Both the position numbers and the translations under genes were made by a program. The notes below the pieces were generated by a model. That model was given only the letters and a program-made list of their open reading frames with translations. It made no database searches and had not been told where the DNA came from. From NCBI RefSeq assembly GCF_000300875.1, contig NZ_AMSG01000002.1:330718-394717 (forward strand): a stretch of DNA of 64,000 bases, given 5' to 3'. Of this stretch, positions 39,708 to 49,965 are shown in pieces. Position 1 is the first letter of the stretch; each line of letters begins with the position of its first letter. The stretch comes from Galbibacter marinus. GTDB taxonomy: Bacteria; Bacteroidota; Bacteroidia; Flavobacteriales; Flavobacteriaceae.

Positions 39708-40014
39708 TTTGAGTTGAATTTTAATAGTTACTTGTGCTATTTCCCATTCTCTGGGATGTCAAATTCTAATCTTCGCTCATGCGAATTGCATTGGGTAAAT
39801 CGTATTGTTGTACCAAAATAAGAAGTGTTATTGCCGTTTCTGGATGCGATCAACAAAATCGTTAACTCCAAAAATTAAATCGAATACCTAAATATGATGG
39901 GTTTATCTAAAAACAACCTCGTGTAGTGGAAGGACTGTTTGCAGCACAAAGACAATTAAAAACGCACTTAAAAGATTTTAGAATATTGAATTAAAAAAGG
40001 AAAGGATAGTGAAA

Positions 40015-40266
40015 TTACTTCTTAGTGGTGTAGTATAAAAAGAGCATAATTCCATTTAAGGTAAAGGAAACACCATTGGTTAGAATAATAGGGATGTCTG
40101 AAATCAAAAGACCGTAAAAGACCCATAGACCTAAACCAATAATTAATATGGAAAGAAATATCGGAGATATATCGTCCACCTATTGTGTTCTTACAGCTTT
40201 TACTATTTGGGGAATTATGGCTACAGTGGTTAATACCCCAGCCAACCCTCCAATAACACTAACCAT
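40015..40266 (-). pseudogene. SemiSWEET-type sugar transporter, amber stop
   Basis: Read on the minus strand from ATG 40266, an 84-codon frame gives MVSVIGGLAGVLTTVAIIPQ and continues IVKAVRTQ, then TAG at 40182-40180, then VDDISPIFLSILIIGLGLWV and FYGLLISDIPIILTNGVSFT to a stop at 40017. This is a complete SemiSWEET (MtN3/PQ-loop half transporter, three membrane segments, PQ motif present) interrupted once, where family members usually have a Lys codon (AAG to TAG needs one change). Frame is kept on both sides. It is either a recent pseudogene, a sequencing error or a suppressed stop. A 22-codon open tail on the plus strand just before it (39920-39995) has no recognisable identity. Confidence 0.85.
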
Positions 40267-40343
40267 AGTTTAAGGAAGTTTTATAAGTTCAAACACAATC
40301 CTTTTCTAATCTACTGAGTTAAAAGGCGGTGAATGGTTCAAGA

Positions 40344-40664
40344 CTACTTTAGGCTTTCATCACGATAGGATCCACTGGATTTAGGATCCTTATCGTTTTT
40401 TATAACTCGTTTATTAGTAAATTTTTTCTTTAGGGGTTCGGGTAAATACCTAAGCACCGCAAAAGAGGCTATAGCCATCAGTAAGGATCCCATAAATGTT
40501 GTGGTAGCAAAAAATAAATTACCTTCCAAGGCGTTGTTGAGCGCTCCAAATAAAAACCAAATTTGCATACTTATAAACAGGATTTGCAATACGATTATTC
40601 CTGTCATAATGGTATTGGTTTTTTTTGGGTGTGCCTCATTTTGTGCTCCTCTAAAATCACTCAT
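40344..40664 (-). CDS. two-TM protein of the redox module (DUF6755-like)
   Basis: A 106-residue protein with two membrane segments (about residues 20-42 and 50-70: IMTGIIVLQILFISMQIWFL, TTTFMGSLLMAIASFAVLRY) and charged ends. It lies 3 bases after the Rieske gene, as the last gene of the redox operon. I recall such proteins being called DUF6755 in Flavobacteriia, without certainty. Probably a membrane anchor or assembly partner. Confidence 0.6.
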   Translation of the reverse strand: MSDFRGAQNEAHPKKTNTIMTGIIVLQILFISMQIWFLFGALNNALEGNLFFATTTFMGSLLMAIASFAVLRYLPEPLKKKFTNKRVIKNDKDPKSSGSYRDESLK

Positions 40665-40667
40665 TAC

Positions 40668-41186
40668 TTATACATTTTGATCTTTTACATATTCTCTTAC
40701 ATAAACTTTACCTTCCTTAACCACTACTTCAAGTTGTGGTAGTGCTCGAGGAGGTGGTCCTTGTAATACCTCACCAGTATCGGCGCTAAACCATCCGTTA
40801 TGACATGGACACTCTATCTTATTTACATCTTTATCATAACGTACGGCACAGGTTAGGTGTGTACATTTCTGTTCAAAGGCGCGCCACTGATCTTCTTCCA
40901 AATGAATCAGAATATAAGGAATGGTCTTAGATCCTTCAATCTCAAATTGGAACATTTCGCCAACGGCTACCTCATCGGCATTAACAATAAAATGTTCACC
41001 CTCTAAGGGTTTCTCTGGAAAAGCCATGGCTCTTACCACGATAAAACCATTACTTAGGGCAAATGCACCTGATAATATTCCGAGGAATTTGGCAAATTCC
41101 CTACGGCTGACATGTGTAACACGTCTTGTTTCAATGGGAAAATCACTTTTCCAATTGGGCTCTTTTTCAGAATTTTCTTGTGCCAT
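40668..41186 (-). CDS. Tat-exported Rieske [2Fe-2S] protein
   Basis: A 172-residue Rieske protein. The N-terminus carries a twin-arginine motif (SRREFAKFLG) followed by a hydrophobic segment that may stay as anchor. Cluster ligands are in EQKCTHLTCAVRYD and IECPCHNGWFSADTG (C-x-H ... C-x-x-H). It lies between the four-cluster ferredoxin gene and the two-TM gene. It would pass electrons on the periplasmic side of the membrane, whereas its neighbours lack export signals, which is unusual for one complex. Confidence 0.9.
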   Translation of the reverse strand: MAQENSEKEPNWKSDFPIETRRVTHVSRREFAKFLGILSGAFALSNGFIVVRAMAFPEKPLEGEHFIVNADEVAVGEMFQFEIEGSKTIPYILIHLEEDQWRAFEQKCTHLTCAVRYDKDVNKIECPCHNGWFSADTGEVLQGPPPRALPQLEVVVKEGKVYVREYVKDQNV

Positions 41187-41199
41187 ACTTCTGTGTAAA

Positions 41200-41769
41200 T
41201 TAAGGGATGAGTAATTGATCAGTGCCTTTGGGCATCATAATATTAACTTTGGTGTTTACTTCCTGTTTTCCAAATAAGAATGAATTAACAGGGACGCTAT
41301 CTGGTCGCATTCTGGCAATCTCCTCTTTAGTGCCAAAGAAGAGCGCTTGACTAGGACAAACTGTGGCACACATTGGTTTTTTACCAACACTTGTTCTGTC
41401 GTAACACATATTGCATTTCATCATAAGTTCTGCTTCTTCCATTTTCTTTGGAACTCCAAATGGACATGCTAAAACACAATTCGAGCAACCTATACACCTT
41501 GAAGTGTTCGCTGAATGTACCACGCCAAATTCATCTTGGTGGATCGCATCAGCAGGACATACATTGGCACAAGTTGGATCCTCACAGTGCATACATACCT
41601 GAACAGTTGTTTGCGTGCTTTTCGACCTGTCTACATAGTTCACATGAATCATACTTTCTTGGCCATTCGTTTCGCATTCAGCGCAGGCCATTTCACAGGC
41701 ATGACAACCTATACATCGTTGCATGTCCACGAAAAAAGCCATTTCCTGATCGTAATTTGTTTCCGGCAT
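41200..41769 (-). CDS. four-cluster [4Fe-4S] ferredoxin subunit (DmsB/NrfC-like)
   Basis: A 189-residue electron-transfer subunit with four cysteine groups: [42 protein letters not shown] and CNMCYDRT...[10 protein letters not shown], as in DmsB/PhsB/NrfC subunits. It has no export signal. It should carry electrons between the membrane subunit and the molybdoenzyme encoded by the two genes upstream. The gap to the Rieske gene is 13 bases. Confidence 0.92.
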   Translation of the reverse strand: MPETNYDQEMAFFVDMQRCIGCHACEMACAECETNGQESMIHVNYVDRSKSTQTTVQVCMHCEDPTCANVCPADAIHQDEFGVVHSANTSRCIGCSNCVLACPFGVPKKMEEAELMMKCNMCYDRTSVGKKPMCATVCPSQALFFGTKEEIARMRPDSVPVNSFLFGKQEVNTKVNIMMPKGTDQLLIP

Positions 41770-41823
41770 AATTGTATTTTTTATAGATTAAAATTCATTA
41801 ATTTTTGTTTCTGTTTATGGGCT

Positions 41824-44043
41824 TTAGAGCCCACTCTGATATGCTTCAGCCCTTCTTTCTTGAGATGCCTTCTTACCAGTTTTTTCCAGTTGACAAGCAC
41901 AAACCTTGAACTCTGGGATTTTAGAGACAGGATCTAAATTGTCAATAGTTAATTGATTGGCTGAAAATTTCCCACCCCAGTGATAAGGTATAAAGACAGT
42001 ATCTTCTCGGATGGTCTCTACAACTTGTGCTGGGAATTCAGCTTCGCCACGTCTGGTTTTTACTTTGATTAAATCACGGTTTTCTATACCGTATTGGAAA
42101 GCCAATTTAGGATGTATTTCCAATAGAGGCTCTGGATACTGATCGACTAGTTTACCAATTCTCCTTGTAGAAGAACCACTTAAGTATTGTGATACCACAC
42201 GTCCTGTTGTTAAAACCACTGGATAATCCTTATTAGGCATCTCAGAGGCGGGACGGTATTTCACAGGATTAAAATGTGCTTTTCCGTCTGGTGTTTCGAA
42301 TTTCATATCCTCCCATAATCTAGGAGTTCCTGGATGGTCCAAAGTTTTACATGGCCAAAATACACCGTAATTATCTACAATTTTTTGGTATGTAATACCA
42401 TAGTAATCTGCGGTTCCTCCTTTAGAGGCTACTCTAAGTTCGTTGAAAATATCTTCACTGGTTGGGAAGCTAAACTTATCGCCTTCTCCAAGTCTATCTG
42501 CCAACTCCATAATTATTTCACCATCTCTTCTCGCTTTACCAGGAGGGGTTACTGCTTCGTTTATTTTAACTACTCTACCCTCAGCGGTGGTTACCGTTCC
42601 TTCTTCCTCCTCATGTAAGGAGCCCGCTAATACTATATCTGAGTATCTTGCTGTTTCACTTAAAAAAGTATCGATACAGACATAGAATTCAAGTTTCTCA
42701 AGCGCTTCACGAACAAAATTGTTGTTGGGTAGGGAAATTAGTGGATTGAAACAGATGGAAATCATGCCTTTTATTTCTCCGCGATGGATGGCCTCAATTT
42801 GTTCGTATGCTGATAACCCTTTGCCAGGCATGTCCTTTTCATCGATTCCCCAAACTTCTGAGATATACTTTCGGTGTTCGGGATTTGTGATGTCTCTATT
42901 TCCGGGAAGTTGATCACACTTATGACCGTGTTCTCTACCTCCTTGACCATTTCCTTGTCCTGTAATAGTACCATATCCACAATATGGTCTACCTATGCGA
43001 CCAGAAGCCAATACGATGTTTATACAACTTATGACATTATCGACACCTTTTGTATGGTGTTCTATACCACGAGCGTGGAGTAAGAAGCTTGTTTTGGCTT
43101 TTCCCCACATCTGGGCGGCTTGATATATTTTTTCTTTAGGAATTCCTGTATGTTCTTCAGCCCAATCAAGGTCATAATCCTTCACCGCCTCTATAGTTTC
43201 TTGGAATCCCGTGGTGTGATTGTTTATAAAATCATGGTCTAACCAATCATTATCTACCATGATCTTTAAAATAGCTCCAAAAAGAGCTGAATCCCCACCT
43301 GGTCTTACTGGCAAATGTAAATCTGCAGTTCGAGCTAAAGGAATCATTCGTGGATCGACCACAATTAATTTTGCTCCATTGTCTCTAGCTTGCCATATGT
43401 AATGGGTTAGTGTTGGAAAAGTTTCACTGACATTTGCACCCGCAATAAGGATTACTTCTGCATGTTTTAGATCTGCCCAACTGTTAGAGGATCTATCGAG
43501 TCCAAAGGCCTTTTTGTTGCCACCACCTGCGCTAACCATACAAAGTCGACCGTTGTAATCCAAGTTGGCTGTCTTTAGTGCAACTCGAGCAAATTTACCG
43601 ATCATATAACTTTTTTCATTGGTCAGTGATACTCCAGATAGCATCGCAAAGGAATCTTTCCCGTAAGTATCCTGAATGCGTTTTATTTCACTTACCGTTT
43701 TACTCATAGCCTCCTCCCAACTGGTTGGTACAAAGCCTTTTCCTTCAACGCGTTTTATAGGGCTCAAAATACGATCTGGGTGGTTGTTCTGCATATAACG
43801 CATTACACCTTTTGGGCATAAGCGTCCCTCGTTATAAGGAAAATCCTCCCATGGTTCAAAACCAGCGATTTTATTATCCTTTACTTTTAGTTTGATACCA
43901 CATTGCAAACCACAATAGCAACAGTGTGTTTTTACTAGCTTATCAGGTTCGTTACTACCGTGAAACCCTGACTGCGGTGCGTAGGCCTTGTGTGGTCCGA
44001 AGTCCTCAATAAGTTTATCTACGTGAACGGGAAGTTTTGCCAT
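41824..44043 (-). CDS. NasA/NapA-like molybdopterin oxidoreductase (nitrate reductase candidate)
   Basis: A 739-residue bis-MGD enzyme. The N-terminal [4Fe-4S] site is [10 protein letters not shown]...RLCPKG (about residues 35-75). The likely molybdenum ligand is the cysteine in [12 protein letters not shown], as in NasA/NapA nitrate reductases; further cofactor-binding segments are [35 protein letters not shown] and the C-terminal [16 protein letters not shown]. No Tat signal is present, so it is probably cytoplasmic and assimilatory. Formate dehydrogenase-type enzymes are the main alternative. Operon with membrane, ferredoxin and Rieske subunits; the sulfite/nitrite reductase-type cysI lies 6 kb away. 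Confidence 0.82.
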   Translation of the reverse strand: MAKLPVHVDKLIEDFGPHKAYAPQSGFHGSNEPDKLVKTHCCYCGLQCGIKLKVKDNKIAGFEPWEDFPYNEGRLCPKGVMRYMQNNHPDRILSPIKRVEGKGFVPTSWEEAMSKTVSEIKRIQDTYGKDSFAMLSGVSLTNEKSYMIGKFARVALKTANLDYNGRLCMVSAGGGNKKAFGLDRSSNSWADLKHAEVILIAGANVSETFPTLTHYIWQARDNGAKLIVVDPRMIPLARTADLHLPVRPGGDSALFGAILKIMVDNDWLDHDFINNHTTGFQETIEAVKDYDLDWAEEHTGIPKEKIYQAAQMWGKAKTSFLLHARGIEHHTKGVDNVISCINIVLASGRIGRPYCGYGTITGQGNGQGGREHGHKCDQLPGNRDITNPEHRKYISEVWGIDEKDMPGKGLSAYEQIEAIHRGEIKGMISICFNPLISLPNNNFVREALEKLEFYVCIDTFLSETARYSDIVLAGSLHEEEEGTVTTAEGRVVKINEAVTPPGKARRDGEIIMELADRLGEGDKFSFPTSEDIFNELRVASKGGTADYYGITYQKIVDNYGVFWPCKTLDHPGTPRLWEDMKFETPDGKAHFNPVKYRPASEMPNKDYPVVLTTGRVVSQYLSGSSTRRIGKLVDQYPEPLLEIHPKLAFQYGIENRDLIKVKTRRGEAEFPAQVVETIREDTVFIPYHWGGKFSANQLTIDNLDPVSKIPEFKVCACQLEKTGKKASQERRAEAYQSGL

Positions 44044-44066
44044 TATTTTTTCTTTATCTAAATTTT

Positions 44067-45122
44067 TTAACCGAACAATTTTCCTGCTTCTTTTCTTGCA
44101 TTTAAGTGTGCATTTGCTAAGGCAGATCTTTTTCCTTCTGGGCTCAAATCCATGTGATTTGTGCCATCTTCTTTATCGTAATTGAACCCTAGTGTTTTTG
44201 AGACTTTTTTCAAATCATCGATATGAGTTTGGGTTGCAAAATCTTCCTTAGTATGGGGGCAGGTTGCCATTCCTCTTCGTTTTCCTTCTGCTTTATAGAG
44301 TGTTGCCCCGAGTTGCGCTAGTCGCTGAAATATGTGGAAAAATTTTCCAAATGGAAGCCATACCAAAAAAAGTATAACAGTGATTGCGTGTGTTACTGCC
44401 ATGAATTGATAGGTCTTACCTTCTAAAAAAGTATAATCATATGAAATACCTAACCCGGTGACCGAAATCGCAATGAGTAGGAATAAAGGAAGCCAATCAT
44501 TCTCAAAGCTCTGGGTAGCTATTAACCCTCCATCAGTGAAACGTCGTTTCATCATAATTACAGCCCCTATAGTGACAAGCACTGAACTCCATACTAAACC
44601 ATGGAAAGCAATAAAAGCTAACGGAGATCCTAATTGAAAGGATCCTGCTTCAAAACCAAAGAGCATGGCGTAATAGGTGGTATCATCCCCAGGTTTAAGG
44701 ATAAAATGAATCCATCCAAATGTTAGTGGAATGGTAATGGCAAAGGCCAACATACAACCAGTGGCCAATAAAAAGTGCCCAAACCATCTTCTTCTGCTTC
44801 TAAAAGCAATAAACCTTTGAAAGAAAATGTTTCTAACAAAAAGCTTTATAGATCGCCACAGATAAGGGAAAAAGTATCTACTAAAGAGAAACTGCATGCT
44901 ACGACGCCAATATAACCTAGTAGGTGGGCGCTGTAACCAGACTGAGTATCTGTAGGCAATTCCAAAAACGGCGAATACAGTTCCTATAAGGTAAGCTATA
45001 AGTGCTGGATCAAAGTTCTGTAGGTTTCTAGAACCCATAAGAACAAAGATAACTGTAAGTACCGCTGCTACAATAGCTTTGATTAGAGCGCGGCGATTTA
45101 AAGTCTTAATTAATCTGTACAT
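44067..45122 (-). CDS. NarI-like membrane cytochrome b subunit
   Basis: A 351-residue membrane protein with about six or seven hydrophobic segments (about residues 12-30, 38-58, 113-135, 160-190, 215-232, 240-262). Histidines in membrane contexts ([32 protein letters not shown]) are suitable as heme b ligands. The C-terminal 70 residues are cytoplasmic and hydrophilic. First gene of the operon, 23 bases before the molybdoenzyme. It would link the quinone pool to the ferredoxin subunit. The assignment rests on pattern and context. Confidence 0.7.
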   Translation of the reverse strand: MYRLIKTLNRRALIKAIVAAVLTVIFVLMGSRNLQNFDPALIAYLIGTVFAVFGIAYRYSVWLQRPPTRLYWRRSMQFLFSRYFFPYLWRSIKLFVRNIFFQRFIAFRSRRRWFGHFLLATGCMLAFAITIPLTFGWIHFILKPGDDTTYYAMLFGFEAGSFQLGSPLAFIAFHGLVWSSVLVTIGAVIMMKRRFTDGGLIATQSFENDWLPLFLLIAISVTGLGISYDYTFLEGKTYQFMAVTHAITVILFLVWLPFGKFFHIFQRLAQLGATLYKAEGKRRGMATCPHTKEDFATQTHIDDLKKVSKTLGFNYDKEDGTNHMDLSPEGKRSALANAHLNARKEAGKLFG

Positions 45123-45375
45123 AATGGATTTTATGCATTTAACTTATTGGAAAATATATGGATATCCTAAATTTAGTGAATTAAACACTTCATAAAAAAA
45201 AATAGCTTGATAATTCAATATAATTTAAACTTGATCTAAACAAGGTATCAATAACTCATCAAAGTATAATCCATGAGTTTCTATATTGGTTGATCTTCAA
45301 AGTTGCAATAAAACAAATACCCAAAAAATGACATTCAACATATAGTGGAAACTAAAAAATTGAGATGGGAATCGT

Positions 45376-46452
45376 CTATTTCTCCAAAGGAGTTGAAGGG
45401 GTCTCCTTTTTAGACACAAAAGTGGTGTATAAATTGTGTATAAAACCTGTCATTACGGCTAGCCATGCAAATATAGCCACGTATATAAAGTATTCTGGAA
45501 TATGTCGAAGAAAAGGAATTTCTAAAGCTTCACTTAATCTAAAAGTACTCACCGCATACATTCCCAAGGGGAATACCATTCCCCAATAACTAGCGTCATA
45601 ACCTTTGGCCGTTGTAGGAACAGGAACCTTTTTAATGATATGCCTCCACATTCCAAGGACGACCAATAAAGGTATCCACCATGTTCCAGCAGCCCAGAAA
45701 AACAATGTAAAGCCCTTAATAAATGGAAGTATATCTGTTATGAAGTTAAAATTTTGAGTGTGCAAAATTAGCATAGACCCAGCTAAGGTAGTAATTGCAG
45801 TGGCTCCCATATTTATCCAATATGGCGCTCCCAGTTCTTGGGCGTTTAATGAGAAAAAGGAGATGCGATAAATGATAAGGGACATGATGTACAAATAAAA
45901 GATACACCCTAATAAAAATAGAATTAGCGCCAAGAAAAGTAAAAAATAATCGGGTTGATCATCACCCTCAGTTAAGAAGCTAATTAAACTTGATAAGGCT
46001 TGGATTGCGACTATAATGACAAGCCATGTACCATTAATTCCCTCATTAAGTGGTTTTTTATTTTTGGTAACTGTGATGTTAAAAAAAAACCCGTAACCTA
46101 TAAATATCCAGGCGATACCCGCCACAATTAACAGTATCCTAGCAGTAGATATATCTCCATTTAATAATATGAATTGATTACCAACAATGCATAAGGCAGC
46201 TACAATGGTGAAGAAACCAGGTCCTTTAATATAACTTCTAAAATCATTATAGACATCTTTGGTATAGCGTATGCAACGGTAAGTAAATATTCCTAGCAAG
46301 CCCGAAATGAATATGAGGTTTATATAAAATAAGGCAAATGATAAAGAAACAGAACCTGTTAAATGTAGGGCAATCGAAATGATACCAGTAGCCATAACTA
46401 TTGCGAAATAGGCGGGGAGTAGGGTCTTAATTTTCTGCTGAAGTATATCCAT
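45376..46452 (-). CDS. TDT/SLAC1-family anion transporter
   Basis: A 358-residue protein with about ten membrane segments, of the family that includes TehA, Mae1 and SLAC1. The start LLPAYFAIVMATGIISIALH and the late AAGTWWIPLLVVLGMWRHII and YWGMVFPLGMYAVSTFRLSE segments are typical. I start at ATG 46452 (MDILQQKIKTLLP). It lies directly upstream of the redox operon on the same strand with a gap of 250 bases. Since SLAC1 proteins pass nitrate and chloride and no NarK is present, a role in nitrate or nitrite movement is a reasonable inference; tellurite or C4-acid export is the annotation it would usually get. Confidence 0.85.
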   Translation of the reverse strand: MDILQQKIKTLLPAYFAIVMATGIISIALHLTGSVSLSFALFYINLIFISGLLGIFTYRCIRYTKDVYNDFRSYIKGPGFFTIVAALCIVGNQFILLNGDISTARILLIVAGIAWIFIGYGFFFNITVTKNKKPLNEGINGTWLVIIVAIQALSSLISFLTEGDDQPDYFLLFLALILFLLGCIFYLYIMSLIIYRISFFSLNAQELGAPYWINMGATAITTLAGSMLILHTQNFNFITDILPFIKGFTLFFWAAGTWWIPLLVVLGMWRHIIKKVPVPTTAKGYDASYWGMVFPLGMYAVSTFRLSEALEIPFLRHIPEYFIYVAIFAWLAVMTGFIHNLYTTFVSKKETPSTPLEK

Positions 46453-46667
46453 GTTGAGCACTTTTCTTATCAAATATACATTATTTTCAATCTCGAAAGA
46501 CCATAGTTTTACGCGAATTTGTTTTAATATCAAATGTGTAGTTCCCTGTTTTCTATGGGGGATTAAAAAGCTAAAGAACTAGCTAATTAGCTACATTAAG
46601 AATGATAAAAATCACTTTTTTGATGGATTTATTTAATTCTCATAAATTAGAATGTCCTATAGTACTA

Positions 46668-47135
46668 TTACGATTCCTCATTCCAAAATTGATCCTTCCA
46701 ATTATCATCATTATATGGGATTCTTATAAAATGTTGTTGTAGCTCCTGCAGCATACTAGGTGTTGCCACTTGATTAATTCTATGATAGAGTGTTCTCTCT
46801 TCAAATCTTATTAAAGTGGCTAGTTCTTCCTCTAGAAGGTTCAACACTTTAATGTCTTCACAACTACAGGTCAGTAACCTAATAATACGACGATGGTATG
46901 CTAAGGCTCTTTTTACTCTAACATTGTTTCCTAGGATTGGAAATATATACTTCTTTTCTAATTCAAAATGCGGCTCAAGATATTGAGCTCTAAACCATTC
47001 CACATAGTTTCTTATGCGCTGGGTTTTAATATTATGATGTAAACCTTTGCGAATTCTAGAACATAGTGTAAGTACTAAGTCGTGCTCACCTTTAAGCTGT
47101 TCAATAGTTGTAATAGTATTTAGTTCTTTTTTCAT
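46668..47135 (-). CDS. hemerythrin-like HHE protein
   Basis: A 155-residue all-helical protein. Likely iron ligands are H in LKGEHDLVL, H/E in LEPHFELEKKYIFP, H in ALAYHRRIIR and E/H in FEERTLYHRIN, the pattern of cytoplasmic hemerythrin-like domains. I start at MKKELNT (47135); the open frame upstream adds 30 residues of unlikely sequence. It lies next to the nitrate-type redox cluster, so a role in NO or oxygen sensing/repair is plausible by context. Confidence 0.8.
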   Translation of the reverse strand: MKKELNTITTIEQLKGEHDLVLTLCSRIRKGLHHNIKTQRIRNYVEWFRAQYLEPHFELEKKYIFPILGNNVRVKRALAYHRRIIRLLTCSCEDIKVLNLLEEELATLIRFEERTLYHRINQVATPSMLQELQQHFIRIPYNDDNWKDQFWNEES

Positions 47136-47470
47136 GTTTAGCCCTTTTAAAGATGTAGTGAAATTGAGTAAACTAGAAAGACAAAGCTCGGCTATTAAGG
47201 ATTGGAAATTTATGAGGTAGATCATAGTTGGTTAATTTCCCTATTCAAAAGGGATTTCAACTAGGATATAACAAGTAGAGTTTATAAGTGAAAGGGTGGT
47301 TTAATCTTGATTTAATGCTACTTTTGTTATACAAACAATCCAAACTAATTAGTAGGATTTATTACAATTGCTCGAATTGACCATGTGCTTTCTGCAGTCA
47401 TTTTGATTGGAGTTTTAAAACAATTCTCTACTGCTCAACATCTATTTTAGATACATCGAAGTCATTTTTA

Positions 47471-47516
47471 GGGAATACAATCCCCAAAAAATATAATATT
47501 TGGGGAATACAATCCC
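47471..47516. repeat. duplicated 14-bp operator-like repeat
   Basis: GGGAATACAATCCC occurs at 47471-47484 and again at 47503-47516, with TCCCCAAA...TTTGGGGA forming an inverted repeat between them. The second copy ends 5 bases before the ATG of the ATPase remnant, as expected for a repressor site covering a promoter. Confidence 0.65.
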
Positions 47517-47521
47517 TGAAT

Positions 47522-48122
47522 ATGATTAAGAGAGACTTAGAAGAGAAAATTATAAGGCGTTTTGGAACAGGCAAGGCAATTCTTTTGATTGGACCAAGAC
47601 AGGTTGGAAAAACTACTCTTTTCAATAAGCTATTGGAAGGAAAAGAATATCTTTTTTTAAATGGCGATGATCCAACGGTTAGAAAACTACTTTCGAATGC
47701 TAACTTAGAACAACTTAAAAATATAATCGGATCTCACAATACTGTGTTTATAGACGAAGCCCAGCGTATTGATAACATTGGTCTAACTCTCAAGTTGATT
47801 ACGGATCAGTTAAAGAACGTTCAGTTAATGGTAAGTGGCTCATCCGCACTAGACAAGACAAAGGGAATTTATGGGAAAATTTTCTAATAGCTGAACGTTT
47901 AAAATATAGGGGGTATAATAGCTCCTTGGCCAAGGGGTATTTTTGGAGAACTGTACAACAGCAGGAAATTGATTATGTTGAGGAAGAAGCCGGAATAATT
48001 AAAGGTTTTGAGATAATTGGAACTCTAAAAGCAAAATAAAAGTACCCATGACTTTTACGGAAACCTATAATGGTGAGGTTAATGCTATTAACGCAGAGAA
48101 TTTTAGAGATTTTTTAAAATAG
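47522..48122 (+). pseudogene. AAA_14/DUF4143 ATPase, internally deleted
   Basis: The first 366 bases encode 121 residues: MIKRDLEEKIIRRFGTGKAI, Walker A GPRQVGKTT and Walker B VFIDEAQRI, ending VSGSSALDKTKGIYGKIF. After SGSSA the family's central region (about 200 or more residues) is missing. From about 47850 another frame gives KGNLWENFLIAERLKYRGYN and YFWRTVQQQEIDYVEEEAGI, the DUF4143 C-terminus, and after a further frameshift KIKVPMTFTETYNGEVNAIN to a stop at 48122. So the gene has one large internal deletion and at least two frame changes, while the repeats before its ATG are intact. Confidence 0.88.
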
Positions 48123-48531
48123 AAATAGCGTGGCAGTAACATGATTAGTCAATAATTCTGTTTGAGTTAGAACTGAATTATCCTTACTTATCTTTTCAAA
48201 AGTCTAATTAACTACATAAAAATGACAATAGCCATCTACCTACAAATAGTAATTTGGAGATATGGTTCTGGTATCTCCAAAGCGTATTTGTACAGAGGCT
48301 GATTTAAAGAATTGACTAAGAAGCATATTAACCAATATTGTCATCATCAACAAACCAACCAATGTTACTGACTACCAAACCTAGGTTATGAATTGAAAAA
48401 GGACTTTATTTCTTTTAAAAGAGCAGGAAATTCAGATACTTCACTTAAATTATCAAGCTTTAGTTTTTAAAAGTTGGCCGTATTATCAAAAGATGTATTA
48501 ATTTAAAGCAAAAATTTAGTATTTCGTTACA
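48123..48531. other. gene-free region
   Basis: About 400 bases without a supported gene. The only element noted is a hairpin GGAGATA (48256-48262) / TATCTCC (48272-48278). Confidence 0.4.
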
Positions 48532-49455
48532 ATGAGAGATTTGAATAATAAGCAATGGATATTGATCTATATAATAATGTCGGTGCTGTTTATGGCCATT
48601 CATTATTCTCTAGATTTAAAACTATTTGACAATTGGCGGGAGTATATCCCCTTTTTCAAAAAGCTTAGCATGAGTTTGTTCTTAATCGCTATAATCTTTT
48701 TGATAAGCAAAATCGTTGAAAGAGTCATTAACTCACAAACTCAAACCGAAGGTGATCGCTACAATTTATTACGCATTATCCGATTTTTGGCGCTTATTTC
48801 GAGCCTCATTGTGGTGGCTTCTTTTATGTTTCAAAATCTTTACGCAGCTGCCGTTAGTTTTGGTTTAATTTCCTTAGTACTTGGTTTTGCGCTACAAGCT
48901 CCAATAGCGTCTTTTATTGCTTGGGTTTACTTAGTTTTTCGGAGAACCTATTTAGTAGGTGATCGCATACAGATAAAGAAGTTTCGTGGGGATGTAATTG
49001 AAATTGGATACTTAGATACTTCCATTTTGGAATGTAGCGGTGATTACCTTGAGAACGATCGCAAAAGCGGAAGAATTGTTAGGTTTCCAAATAGTCTTGT
49101 TCTCAAAGAAGAGGTGATTAATTATTCTGGACCTGAAATCCCATTTATCTGGAATGAAACGCCACTTCAAGTTGCCTATACAAGTGATCTGCAGTTTGTA
49201 GAGGATTGCTTACTAGAGTCTTGTATTGGAGATTTTATGGAGCGTTATCCTCATATGAGTGAATCTGCAATGCAAAGATGGAAGCCCTACGTTTATTTTA
49301 GAATAAATAAGTTTGCTTGGATGGAAGCGGTGATTTCTTATCCAGTAGAACCTGTAGATACTACAGGTCGTAGGAACCGTATTCTACGCAGGGCATTACC
49401 ACTTTTAAACGCCGCTCCACAGAAGGTTAAATTCCCTGAAGGAAATCTTAGATAA
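48532..49455 (+). CDS. MscS-family mechanosensitive channel
   Basis: A 307-residue small-conductance mechanosensitive channel. Four membrane segments lie at about residues 10-27, 43-63, 82-103 and 108-140; the last (AVSFGLISLVLGFALQAPIA) is the pore-lining helix rich in Gly and Ala. The cytoplasmic beta-domain follows: YLVGDRIQIKKFRGDVIEIG, then RIVRFPNSLVLKEEVINYS. It releases solutes on osmotic downshift. It is a single gene followed by a clear terminator. Confidence 0.9.
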   Translation: MRDLNNKQWILIYIIMSVLFMAIHYSLDLKLFDNWREYIPFFKKLSMSLFLIAIIFLISKIVERVINSQTQTEGDRYNLLRIIRFLALISSLIVVASFMFQNLYAAAVSFGLISLVLGFALQAPIASFIAWVYLVFRRTYLVGDRIQIKKFRGDVIEIGYLDTSILECSGDYLENDRKSGRIVRFPNSLVLKEEVINYSGPEIPFIWNETPLQVAYTSDLQFVEDCLLESCIGDFMERYPHMSESAMQRWKPYVYFRINKFAWMEAVISYPVEPVDTTGRRNRILRRALPLLNAAPQKVKFPEGNLR

Positions 49456-49469
49456 AAGGCTTAGAAAGA

Positions 49470-49516
49470 AAAAATTCGAGTAAAATACCAGTTTTTGGTA
49501 CTTTACTCGAATTTTT
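49470..49516 (+). terminator. terminator after MscS gene
   Basis: Arms of about 18-20 bases (aaaattcgagtaaaatacc / ggtactttactcgaattttt, one mismatch) with a 7-base loop and terminal T-run, 15 bases after the stop. Confidence 0.85.
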
Positions 49517-49628
49517 GCTATAGTTTAATTATGTGAAATTTTTAAAGGGTATACAAAAAGTTACTTGTCAATAACCTGCCTGGGCCGAATTCAAAGAGTA
49601 AAGAGTTCTTAAATTCAAACCACGCTAC

Positions 49629-49844
49629 TTATGCATATCCAGGAAGATCGATTTTTTCCATTTTTCCATTTTTCAACTTTCCTAGAACTATAACTTTCTT
49701 GTTCTTCTCATATTCTTTAATAGCATGAACCAATTGTTGCTTAGTAGCTCTATGAATTTTAATTCCGTTTTTCTGATTTTTATTACAAATTTCTATATAA
49801 TAACCGTCCCTCAATTTTGTGGGTCTTGTTGCTGGCCTTCCCAT
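49629..49844 (-). CDS. small basic hypothetical protein
   Basis: A 71-residue protein, MGRPATRPTKLRDGYYIEIC with many Lys residues and the ending KMEKIDLPGYA. It begins with GRPATRPTKL, a short basic arm that could contact nucleic acid. No family is recognised; it looks real because of its balanced composition and ATG start, with a convergent neighbour and a free upstream region. Confidence 0.55.
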   Translation of the reverse strand: MGRPATRPTKLRDGYYIEICNKNQKNGIKIHRATKQQLVHAIKEYEKNKKVIVLGKLKNGKMEKIDLPGYA

Positions 49845-49965
49845 AATTTCCTACTGATTTTTTGATTTTTATATTTGGATTCGATAAACATAACCAAATG
49901 AATCAATATAACCGAATTTAAATGGCTGATAATTGCCGTTTTAAGGATATTTTAACCCTACAACG

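Noticed and set aside
39920..39995. 22-codon tail VEGLFAAQRQLKTHLKDFRI on the plus strand
   Set aside because: Looks protein-like but is directly preceded by a stop codon and has no recognisable upstream part; could be the end of a lost gene, too little to call.
41515..41937. 140-residue open frame on the plus strand
   Set aside because: Antisense to the ferredoxin and molybdoenzyme genes, which have clear cysteine motifs; composition rich in Cys, His and Phe is a shadow effect.
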